Assembly (NCBI GenBank): GCA_002495065.1 | Contig: DADT01000063.1 | Location: 216-64,215 of the forward strand | DNA length: 64,000 nt | Reading direction: 5' to 3' | Source: Methanoregula sp. UBA471 | Lineage (GTDB): Archaea > Halobacteriota > Methanomicrobia > Methanomicrobiales > Methanospirillaceae | Shown here: positions 54,585-62,547 of the stretch, piece by piece | Numbering within the stretch: the stretch's first letter is position 1 | Layout: each line of letters starts with the position of its first letter | Position numbers and translations under genes: made by a program | The notes under the pieces: model-generated | Databases searched by the model: none | What the model was told of the DNA's origin: nothing | Seen by the model: only the letters and a program-made list of their open reading frames with translations

Positions 54585-56606
54585 ATGGATTTGTTGATAA
54601 TTGCACCTGTATGTGCCATTATTGGGTTGCTTTTTGCAGCTTTTTCTTTTTTCAGCATGAAAAAAGAGGGTACCGGTACTGAACTGATGCAGAAGATCGC
54701 TTCGGCTATCCACCTCGGAGCGATGGTATATCTGAAGCGGCAGTACACTGCCATCGGGATATTTGTCATCATTCTTGCAATCGTGCTTGCTCTGGTGATC
54801 AATCCCCTTACTGCGGTATGCTTTGTTGTGGGTGCAGTGCTTTCTGCGACCGCCGGGTATATTGGGATGACCGCAGCAACGATGGCAAACGTTCGTACTA
54901 CAAACGCCGCACGGAGAGGTATGGCCGAAGCGTTTCGGGTCTCCTTCTCAAGCGGTATGGTTATGGGCCTTACCGTCGTTGGTCTCGGACTCCTTGGTCT
55001 TTCCACGACGTTCTATCTTGTTAGTACTTATTCTAACCTTGGACTCTCTGAGGCGGTAACCGTACTCTCCGGGTTCTCACTCGGTGCAAGTTCAATTGCA
55101 CTCTTTGCGAGGGTTGGTGGCGGAATATTTACCAAAGCCGCCGACGTGGGTGCTGATCTTGTAGGAAAGGTTGAGGCAGGGATTCCGGAAGATGACCCCC
55201 GAAACCCTGCGGTCATCGCTGATAACGTAGGCGATAACGTCGGTGACATCGCGGGGATGGGCGCGGATCTCTACGAATCCTATGTAGGTGCCATTATTGC
55301 CACAATGCTGATAGGGACCACTATGGCTTCGGGCCTTCTGACCGTTGGTCCCTCGATGATGAATTTCCTTCTGCTCCCCCTGCTGATTGCGGCGTTGGGC
55401 ATTCTCGCTGCAATTATCGGTTCGTTCTTTGTCAGGACGTCGAAAAACGAAAGCGGTGCGATTCATAAGGCCTTCAATGCCGGGACGTTCATAAGCCTGA
55501 TCCTTACGGTGATTGCCACTTATTTATTAGTCCAGCTGTTGTTGGGGGACCAATATTTCGGGGTATTTATAGCCACCGTGGCCGGGCTCATTGCGGGATT
55601 TTTAATCGGCTTACTTACCGAATATTATACATCGTACGAACGGGCTCCGACACTAAGCATAGTAAAATCATGTGAGAGCGGTGCGGCAACAAATATCATC
55701 ACCGGTCTGGCGAAGGGCATGGAAAGCACCGTTTTCCCGGTCATCGTGATTGCTGTAGCGATCTATATCGCTTCGCAAGTGGCAGGAATTTACGGTATTG
55801 CTATTGCCGGCGTCGGAATGCTTGCCACCCTTGGTATCACGCTTTCGGTGGATGCCTACGGTCCGGTCGCAGACAATGCGGGAGGAATCGCCGAGATGTC
55901 TCACCAGGAACCCGGTGTGCGGGCAATCACCGATACCCTGGACGCGGTTGGGAATACGACTGCAGCAATTGGAAAAGGCTTTGCCATTGGTGGAGCGGCA
56001 CTAACCGCCCTTGGCCTTTTTGCGGCTTATGCATTGGCAGTAAATCTCGAGCTTGTTAACATGCTCTCTCCGACAGTATTTGTCGGTGTCCTTATCGGTG
56101 CCATGCTGCCATTTCTCTTCAGTTCATTCCTGATGACCGCTGTGGCCAGTGCTGCAGGGGATATTGTCAAGGAAGTCCGCCGCCAGTTCAAAGAGATAGC
56201 AGGACTCATGGAGGGGACGGCGGACCCGGACTATGAAGCCTGCATCACCATCTCCACACACGCAGCCCTCCGGCAGATGATACCCCCCGGTGTGCTTGCG
56301 ATTGTAGCTCCACCCGTAATCGGTCTTATTCTGGGGAAAGAAGCTCTCGCCGGATTGCTGATTGGATCAATTGCAAGTGGTTTTCTCCTTGCAATCATGA
56401 TGGCAAATGCCGGGGGAGCCTGGGATAATGCAAAAAAATATATCGAAGCGGGACATTTCGGTGGAAAAGGTTCAGCAGCCCACAAGGCAGCAGTAATTGG
56501 TGACACCGTCGGAGATCCGTTCAAGGATACATCGGGACCGGCACTGAACATCCTCTTAAAACTGATGGCAATTGTGTCGGTGGTCTTTGCCCCGTTGTTT
56601 ATCTGA
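54585..56606 (+). CDS. hppA: Membrane-bound ion-translocating pyrophosphatase
   Basis: A 673-residue membrane pyrophosphatase with about 16 helices. It hydrolyses pyrophosphate and pumps H+ or Na+ out of the cell. The pyrophosphate site carries [33 protein letters not shown] and late [21 protein letters not shown]. In [13 protein letters not shown] the residue at the A/K switch is Ala, which in this family marks K+-dependent enzymes; many such enzymes pump Na+. GGAGGG lies 12 nt before the ATG. It is divergent from the mbh operon. Confidence 0.94.
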   Translation: MDLLIIAPVCAIIGLLFAAFSFFSMKKEGTGTELMQKIASAIHLGAMVYLKRQYTAIGIFVIILAIVLALVINPLTAVCFVVGAVLSATAGYIGMTAATMANVRTTNAARRGMAEAFRVSFSSGMVMGLTVVGLGLLGLSTTFYLVSTYSNLGLSEAVTVLSGFSLGASSIALFARVGGGIFTKAADVGADLVGKVEAGIPEDDPRNPAVIADNVGDNVGDIAGMGADLYESYVGAIIATMLIGTTMASGLLTVGPSMMNFLLLPLLIAALGILAAIIGSFFVRTSKNESGAIHKAFNAGTFISLILTVIATYLLVQLLLGDQYFGVFIATVAGLIAGFLIGLLTEYYTSYERAPTLSIVKSCESGAATNIITGLAKGMESTVFPVIVIAVAIYIASQVAGIYGIAIAGVGMLATLGITLSVDAYGPVADNAGGIAEMSHQEPGVRAITDTLDAVGNTTAAIGKGFAIGGAALTALGLFAAYALAVNLELVNMLSPTVFVGVLIGAMLPFLFSSFLMTAVASAAGDIVKEVRRQFKEIAGLMEGTADPDYEACITISTHAALRQMIPPGVLAIVAPPVIGLILGKEALAGLLIGSIASGFLLAIMMANAGGAWDNAKKYIEAGHFGGKGSAAHKAAVIGDTVGDPFKDTSGPALNILLKLMAIVSVVFAPLFI

Positions 56607-57006
56607 AAAATATCCTTTTTTGATAACGTGCCATCAGGCTTTCGGGTATCAACTCTTGGCACCTTCGATACCGGAATTATGTATTGGTTTTCTGAACGAA
56701 TGGCAAGGTTCATGGGTTGTCCTGATTACCAATTCCGTTATAACCACAGGATTCTCTCTTGCAGGTACAATTTTGATCATCCCCTGGGTTATCTCACGGG
56801 TTTATCGGTTTGAGGGTCATTCTGTAAAAAAGGATTTGTAATATTTTTCTCATCAATACATATCCATAAAAACTGGTATTTCTCTGTGAAGATCAATTTT
56901 GAATTCTAAAAATATGCGCCAGATAATCGAAAATGTTTCGTCATTAACCGTGAGAAATGCTTTGTAGAATGGATTTTATAGAGCATAAGTACGGTGAAAA
57001 AATATC
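56607..57006. other. Intergenic stretch with a possible membrane-gene remnant
   Basis: No complete gene is seen. A forward frame open from within hppA to a TAA at 56839-56841 encodes, near its end, a convincing membrane helix (GFSLAGTILIIPWVI) followed by a basic tail, but has no good start codon. It could be the 3' remnant of a small membrane protein gene. A TTTATAG near 56974 may serve the next gene. Confidence 0.35.
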
Positions 57007-57219
57007 ATGGCAAAAAGATCCAAACCAACAGGTAAAGGAGAATCTAAAACACCAATAAAAGAAGAGGCAATAACAGCTCCAGTCGATGAAGAGACGCCCG
57101 CGTCTGGTAAAGACGGGGAGAAATTTGACTTTTTCTATGTCCTTGCAGGAGGAGGGGTCCTGATAGGTGTGATTCTTATCATTTTTATAGTTCTTCGTTA
57201 CGTCTTGCATGTGGTATAA
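57007..57219 (+). CDS. Small single-helix membrane protein
   Basis: A 70-residue protein. The first 40 residues are charged and probably disordered (Lys, Glu, Pro and Thr rich); one membrane helix follows (FYVLAGGGVLIGVILIIFIVL) near the C-terminus, giving a cytoplasmic tail of about 40 residues. GGTGA lies about 11 nt upstream. No family recognised. It lies between two ion-transport genes. Confidence 0.6.
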   Translation: MAKRSKPTGKGESKTPIKEEAITAPVDEETPASGKDGEKFDFFYVLAGGGVLIGVILIIFIVLRYVLHVV

Positions 57220-57301
57220 TCCTGTGAATCGTACCTTTTTTCTTATGCAAAAACTATGAGAGACCGAAAAAAGTTTTAACCTCCATTTCCCAGTTATTCC
57301 G

Positions 57302-58540
57302 ATGGAAAGTTTCTTCGCCTCCCCGGAATTCCAGATGAGCCTGCTTTTATTTGTGGCCCTCGGAGGTTACCTTATCGCCTCACGTATCAACCAGTCCGCA
57401 GTTATCGGGCTGATCCTTGTGGGACTACTTGTCGGGCCGAGCTTTCTGGGGCTGATCACCTACACCGATTTTATCCGCAGCCTTGCTCACCTGGGTGCTG
57501 TTGTCCTGCTCTTTGTGATCGGGCTGGAATTTAAATTACAGGATATCCTGTCGGCCCGCAATGGAATAATTGCCGGGATCGGGGTTATTGTCCCATGGAT
57601 CGGCGGATACTGGCTCTCGCTGCTTTTCGGATTCGATATGGCCAGTGCAATTTTCATAGGAACTGCTCTCACGGCAACCAGTATCGCAATTACGGCCAAT
57701 GTGTTAAAAGAGCTTGGCAAGCTCCAGACAGAGGCAGCAAAAGCAATTATCGGTGCTGCTGTCATAGACGATGTCCTCAGCCTTCTTGCTCTTGCGATCA
57801 GTTCCGATGTCGTAAGCGGGACTTTTTCTGTCAGCGGGGTTCTGATTGTAACACTCAAGGCCATCGCTTTTATTGTTGTTGCGGGTGCATTCGGACTCCT
57901 TGTTGTCAGCCGGTTCTTTGAGCGCCTTGATACAACTTCATTTGTCGAGAAATACCCGGAGTTCATCTTCATCTTTGCGATGATGATGGCCTTTCTCTAT
58001 GCGATGCTTGCTGAAGCTGTCGGGCTGTCTGCCATTGTCGGGGCATTCATTGCCGGTGTTTCATTTGAAGGTGTCTATCTGAAGCGAAGCCGGAGCCTGA
58101 AAGAGGGTGCGGATTACCTCCAGATCATATTTGCATCGATTTTCTTTGTCTCGCTCGGTATACTCGCAGATTTCCACGCCCTGACCATGGAAATCGTGGT
58201 ATTCTTGTTCGTGCTGACCATTGTTGCGATTGGGACTAAAGTGCTCGGTTGTGGTATACCTGCCAGGCTTGCCGGACTGTGTACCAAAGATGCGCTCATT
58301 GTCGGGTTTGGCATGTCACCACGGGGAGAAGTTGCAATGATCGTTGCCCTTATCGGACTTGAAGCCGGTATCATCGGGCAGGGGGTCTATGTCACGCTGG
58401 TGCTGATGAGTCTCCTCACCACGCTGATCACGCCCATTGTGTATCGGAACTGGTTATATCGCGGCGAATATTGCGGCTACGATGATAAGGGAGTCGCAAT
58501 TTCTGAATCGCAAGAGCCGGAAACGGTGACGCGTTTATGA
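57302..58540 (+). CDS. Kef-type cation:proton antiporter (CPA2)
   Basis: A 412-residue antiporter with about 12-13 helices. LAHLGAVVLLFVIGLEF and GTALTATSIAITANVLKELG and AAVIDDVLSLLALAI are CPA2 signatures; the last holds the ion-binding Asp pair. SPRGEVAMIVALIGLEAG is in the C-terminal part. No TrkA-N nucleotide domain is fused. K+ or Na+ against H+ is possible. It overlaps the next gene by 4 nt. Confidence 0.9.
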   Translation: MESFFASPEFQMSLLLFVALGGYLIASRINQSAVIGLILVGLLVGPSFLGLITYTDFIRSLAHLGAVVLLFVIGLEFKLQDILSARNGIIAGIGVIVPWIGGYWLSLLFGFDMASAIFIGTALTATSIAITANVLKELGKLQTEAAKAIIGAAVIDDVLSLLALAISSDVVSGTFSVSGVLIVTLKAIAFIVVAGAFGLLVVSRFFERLDTTSFVEKYPEFIFIFAMMMAFLYAMLAEAVGLSAIVGAFIAGVSFEGVYLKRSRSLKEGADYLQIIFASIFFVSLGILADFHALTMEIVVFLFVLTIVAIGTKVLGCGIPARLAGLCTKDALIVGFGMSPRGEVAMIVALIGLEAGIIGQGVYVTLVLMSLLTTLITPIVYRNWLYRGEYCGYDDKGVAISESQEPETVTRL

Positions 58541-59055
58541 CATTTGAGAGAAAGGTCGCGCAATTGTTCATGATGGACGATACAACCTGGATCCGCCACG
58601 CCAATCCGTGGAGCGGGATTCTGCGCAATACAGCACTCCCTCTTCTTATCATAGCGTTCTGGAGCCGGCTTTGGCTCGGGTGGTGGGCTGTCGTCCCTGT
58701 TGCCCTTGCTCTCCTGTGGATCTGGTTGAATCCCCGTATCTTCCCGGCTCCCAAATCGCTCGATCACTGGATGTCAAAGGCAGTGCTGGGGGAACGGGTC
58801 TGGCTGAACCGTGATGCTGTTCCTGTACCGGCATACCACCAGAAGGTCCCTAACGTTCTTTCAGCAGTCGCTGCTATCGGGTTGTTCTTTATCCTCTGGG
58901 GTGTTCTCGTTTTTGATCTCTGGTCTACTCTGTTTGGGACCACGATGGCGTACCTGGGTAAATTGTGGTTTGCTGACCGGATGGTATGGCTCTGGAATGA
59001 CATGCAGGATGTTGCACCACAATACCGGAGCTGGCAGATTCACAACAAGGAGTGA
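58537..59055 (+). CDS. Small membrane protein (DUF6653-like)
   Basis: A 172-residue protein with about four helices, rich in Trp (for example WLGWWAVVPVALALLWIWLNP and FFILWGVLVFDLW). The N-terminal WIRHANPWSGILRNTALPLL and the late FADRMVWLWNDM are typical of an uncharacterised membrane family. Overlap with the antiporter gene (ATGA) suggests joint expression and perhaps an accessory role. Confidence 0.7.
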   Translation: MTFERKVAQLFMMDDTTWIRHANPWSGILRNTALPLLIIAFWSRLWLGWWAVVPVALALLWIWLNPRIFPAPKSLDHWMSKAVLGERVWLNRDAVPVPAYHQKVPNVLSAVAAIGLFFILWGVLVFDLWSTLFGTTMAYLGKLWFADRMVWLWNDMQDVAPQYRSWQIHNKE

Positions 59056-59814
59056 CCACTGTGACAGCACCAGGTCGTCCGATGCTTCGAAAAAGTGCGG
59101 TTCCTGGTATCCAATATTTACTGTTCAGCACGATGCCCCGCCGGGTTCTATGGAAAGATCGCACGCTATCCGTGAATATTTTCGTGGATTTTCATCAAAT
59201 TTTTTCTTACACCAGTTGCAACAGAAGTAATATTTCAGGTTTTTATAGGAACTGGTAAATTTCGCATCATCTCAAAAAGGAGGACCTCATTCCCCATATA
59301 CCTGTCAATAAAAAAGATTACGTTTCCTGATGTAAGATCGGTATTTATTCCAAATAGATCCCTTCATTTGTTTGAATAAACCCGACATTGCGTATTCTTA
59401 TCGTGTTGCAACGGCTAATGCACAACTCCAGGATCACCCGGCAATTTTTTTATATAATTTTTGCTCCGTAGAATTCCACTTTATCCCTGATGCCTCCCGG
59501 GGAGGATGCGGGAATATCCCCCGGCGGGTGCCCGCCGCGTCCCAAACCACATCCCCTCCTGCTTTCGGTCTTCGTAACATTGCTATATCCGACCTCATCG
59601 TTCCCGTCGGAAATCGTTGAATAATTCCAGCCCGGTTCCGCATTTTTCCGAATTATGACCTATGAAATTCGGGGGGTGGGGGAATTGAGGTATAACCGGG
59701 CTCATAGCAGGCTCCGGTGTACCAGAATTCTCACAGGATTTTTTTGACGGGAAAGATAGGCCCCAGATGACAATAACATCCGTCCTAGTCTTCGGTGAGA
59801 TTGCTCCTTTAAAC
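59056..59814. other. Gene-free stretch with GC-rich palindromes
   Basis: No supported gene on either strand. It contains a GC-rich palindromic patch around 59495-59540 and is otherwise AT-rich. It precedes the MITE-like element at 59815. Short frames here lack ribosome sites and sensible composition. Confidence 0.45.
59522..59537. repeat. GC-rich palindrome
   Basis: CGGCGGGTGCCCGCCG: six-bp arms CGGCGG and CCGCCG with a GTGC loop. It is not a copy of the 32-bp hairpin family but is similar in composition. Confidence 0.5.
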
Positions 59815-60065
59815 AGGATTTCCCATGAAATTAAATTAAACAGAAGTGGAATGTTTATTCCTTATAATTATTTGCGATGAACCCCGCCGCCCCCGAAGGG
59901 ACGCCCCCGCGGCGGATCAGTGTCAATAAGCATATTTGTAAACACCGCACTGCCCCGCCATGCCTCGGAGAGGCCATGACGCGGAGAGCCCCCTCATAAA
60001 ATTACAGGGTTTAATGATTTCACGGTTCGGGTGCGAACTCCGTTCATGCTCGTTTCTACAGAGCC
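59815..60065 (-). mobile_element. MITE-like element, one end intact (reverse orientation)
   Basis: About 250 bp closely matching 7781-8017 and, in reverse, the left half of 38880-39271. It begins AGGATTTCCCATGAAA and ends with GTTTCTACAGAGCC (60052-60065), whose reverse complement GGCTCTGTAGAAAC is the conserved outer end. It contains hairpin copy 3 (59884-59915) and the GCCTC/GAGGC hairpin. The other end is missing, so no target duplication can be assigned. Confidence 0.6.
59884..59915. repeat. 32-bp GC-rich hairpin, copy 3
   Basis: Arms CCGCCGC and GCGGCGG, loop with CCCGAAGGG as in copy 1. Arms match copy 2; loop matches copy 1. Confidence 0.75.
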
Positions 60066-60220
60066 TAATATCCATAATCGTTCGAAATTGATGATTCCAT
60101 TTTGAAAAGAGATACAAGTTTTACACAAGTCACTGCGTAATTTTACTTACCGAACATTGTAAAAATTGATCAATCGAGTTGTCAGAATAGCATCATTCCA
60201 TGAAAAACAGGATGATATTG

Positions 60221-60553
60221 TCAGCTTTGAACGGATTCCGGCGTTTCTTTCGAGAGGAAATAACCAAGTACCGTCCTGATTACCACGACAACGGCAAGGT
60301 TGATTAAATCCTGCTGGGTCGGGGAGAGCAGTGTGGAGAGAATATCTCCTGCGATGAGAAATTCCAGCCCGAAGACTATCTTGTCGGTAAATTCCCGCCT
60401 TATCTGGTCATAGGTAAATGCCGGTCTCGAAAATTCAAGAAAGAGTACCCTGACGATTGCCCGGAACCCACCGTAGATGATCAGAACCGCCCCTGCATAC
60501 CCGAGAATGTCAGCACAGAGATGGATAATATCGAATAACGTGGGAACGTCCAT
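60221..60553 (-). CDS. DUF1622 membrane protein
   Basis: A 110-residue protein with three helices, of the DUF1622 family: CADILGYAGAVLIIYGGFRAIVRVL, then IRREFTDKIVFGLEFLIAGDILSTLL, then LINLAVVVVIRTVLGYFLSKE. The conserved FTDKIVFGLEFLIAGDI segment is present. Function unknown. It converges, across the repeat-bearing gap, with the DUF6653-like gene. Confidence 0.83.
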   Translation of the reverse strand: MDVPTLFDIIHLCADILGYAGAVLIIYGGFRAIVRVLFLEFSRPAFTYDQIRREFTDKIVFGLEFLIAGDILSTLLSPTQQDLINLAVVVVIRTVLGYFLSKETPESVQS

Positions 60554-60743
60554 ACCAGAACAGGTTCATACGATCACATGAACTTTAGGGTTGCCCTGTC
60601 ATAAAACGGCCGATTGCAAGAAAAGCTTCAGGCATCGTGAAGAGTGCCTGAAGAGAGGGATTAGGTCTCTTTGCCCGGCGATATTTCAACGGACGAATTG
60701 TGTTGATAAACCCCCACCTGCAGATCATATAACTTCGGGATAC

Positions 60744-62357
60744 TCAGCTTTGACGGAGCTTTTCTCCAAACCAGGGGAGGACGTCCTTTTTGCGGGACAT
60801 CATGTTCAAGAGCCGGATCGGCTGATCACGAAGCTCCAGTTTTGTGAGGAGCTGGCTGTCTGCGGAAACGAAGAGTTCACTCCCATTCTCTATGGTGCTC
60901 GTGAACATACCCAGATAGAAATCCACACCCTTCTGCACGCGCAGCCTGGCGAGTTCCTTGTGAATTTCATCGGCGTTCACGAGCGGGAATTCGAATGAGG
61001 GGACCATTACCTGCGCAATGATCACCCTGCTTTTAAAAAGTTCATACTGTTTCGTGTCCCGCATGAGTAGCTCCTCGATTGTTGTGCCTTCGAGGTTCAT
61101 TCCTTTCTCCAGCAGTCTTGTCCCGAATGCGAGAGGGTCAATTCCGGCGATGGCTGCGAGGTATGCAACCGCCTCGCGGTCCTCAGTGGTTGTTGTGGAC
61201 ATCCTCAGAACGAGTGTATCCGACAGGATTCCGGCGAGGAGGATGCCTGCGATAGCAGTTGGCGGTGTTAAGCCAGCTTCCCGGTATTTTTCCGAGATGA
61301 TTGTCGACGTGGAACCGACAGGATTATTTAAAAACTTCACCGGCTTCAATGTTGAGATGGCTCCGAGGCGGTGATGGTCAATAATTTCGAGAATCTCTGC
61401 ACCATCGATCCCCTCTACTGCCTGGGTGAACTCGTTGTGATCGAGGAGGATAATCGGTTTGTGCACATCGGAAAGGAGTGATGTCCTTGTTACGATACCA
61501 TGGAGGGTTCCGTCCTTCTCCACAATACAGGCAGAACGGAACTTGGAATTGTAGACGGTTTGTTTTGCCTGGACGATTGTATCGGAAAGTGCGAGCCTGG
61601 GGATATCTGTCTCCATTACCCTCTGGGCAGGGAGGGAGAGATTAATCATCGTCCCGATTCCGAATGCATCGAGATTTGTTATGAGTATCGACACTCCCTT
61701 CACCTCTGCCTCACGGATCACCCGATCTCCCACCGGGGCTTTGTCTGATATAATGAGGGCTGCGATGCCGGATGCAATCAGTGCAAGCTGCATTGGTTCG
61801 TTATTGCCAACAACTGCAATATCTTTTTTCGTCAGCTTCGTTTTGCTGATATCGGGTGCATCAAGAGCAATGATGACCCGTCCTCCGATTATGTCCACCG
61901 CTCTTACCACTACACGGGCGGAAAGTACCTGAGCAAGGCTGTCGAGGGGAACAGGTGTGAGGGCAAGCTCGCCGATTTTCTGTTGGTGGACATACGCACG
62001 GGCGAGCCCGTGTTCACCCACAATCCCGATGAGCTTTCCCTGATTATCAATCACCGGGACGTTGCGGATGTCATGCATTTCCATGAGCGCAACAACATTA
62101 ATGATAGTGGTGTCCGGTGTCACACAGATCCGCGCAATCTTGAGATCAGAGACGCGGGGTTCGATGCTATCAATCAGGACTGGTGGTTTTATGCTGAATG
62201 TCTCGAGTGCAAAACACGTCTCAGCATTCAGCTCCCCGCAACGGGCAGCAAGGTACTTGTCCGGCTCCGTTTGATTTTTGAATGCTGCGTATCCTATCAC
62301 GCTCGCAATGCAATCCGTATCCGGTTGCCGGTGACCGATTATTAAAATTTTATCCAC
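60744..62357 (-). CDS. Mn-dependent inorganic pyrophosphatase with CBS and DRTGG domains
   Basis: A 537-residue family II pyrophosphatase. The DHH domain starts IIGHRQPDTDCIAS and continues with DHNEFTQAVEG, EIIDHHRLG and the C-terminal DHHA2 domain. Inserted after about residue 65 are a CBS motif, a DRTGG domain (about 180-290) and a second CBS motif, which bind adenosine nucleotides and regulate activity. Start is GTG 62357, with AGGTG about 6 nt upstream; the frame extends a further 40 codons without family similarity. Competing use of pyrophosphate with the membrane pyrophosphatase is likely. Confidence 0.88.
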   Translation of the reverse strand: MDKILIIGHRQPDTDCIASVIGYAAFKNQTEPDKYLAARCGELNAETCFALETFSIKPPVLIDSIEPRVSDLKIARICVTPDTTIINVVALMEMHDIRNVPVIDNQGKLIGIVGEHGLARAYVHQQKIGELALTPVPLDSLAQVLSARVVVRAVDIIGGRVIIALDAPDISKTKLTKKDIAVVGNNEPMQLALIASGIAALIISDKAPVGDRVIREAEVKGVSILITNLDAFGIGTMINLSLPAQRVMETDIPRLALSDTIVQAKQTVYNSKFRSACIVEKDGTLHGIVTRTSLLSDVHKPIILLDHNEFTQAVEGIDGAEILEIIDHHRLGAISTLKPVKFLNNPVGSTSTIISEKYREAGLTPPTAIAGILLAGILSDTLVLRMSTTTTEDREAVAYLAAIAGIDPLAFGTRLLEKGMNLEGTTIEELLMRDTKQYELFKSRVIIAQVMVPSFEFPLVNADEIHKELARLRVQKGVDFYLGMFTSTIENGSELFVSADSQLLTKLELRDQPIRLLNMMSRKKDVLPWFGEKLRQS

Positions 62358-62547
62358 GATGACACACCTGTCATGTAATTTATTTTCACTAGTATTGCGG
62401 GGTTGTGAATAAATACTATCGTGGCAGGATGGGAGTGGATACAGGACTGCGGATCCTTTGAACGATTCCCGTTTCAAAAAGATGCTGATTCGGGAAAAGA
62501 CGTGAGGTTTTGAAGGGGGATCATGGCTGAATAAAATTCCTTAAAGT

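Noticed and set aside
59434..59643. 69-codon reverse frame with proline- and arginine-rich product
   Set aside because: It arises from a GC-rich palindromic patch; no ribosome site and no recognisable family.
59774..59781. TAACATCC as a target duplication of the 59.8-kb element
   Set aside because: Only 7 of 8 match and no inverted end adjoins it, so coincidence is likely.
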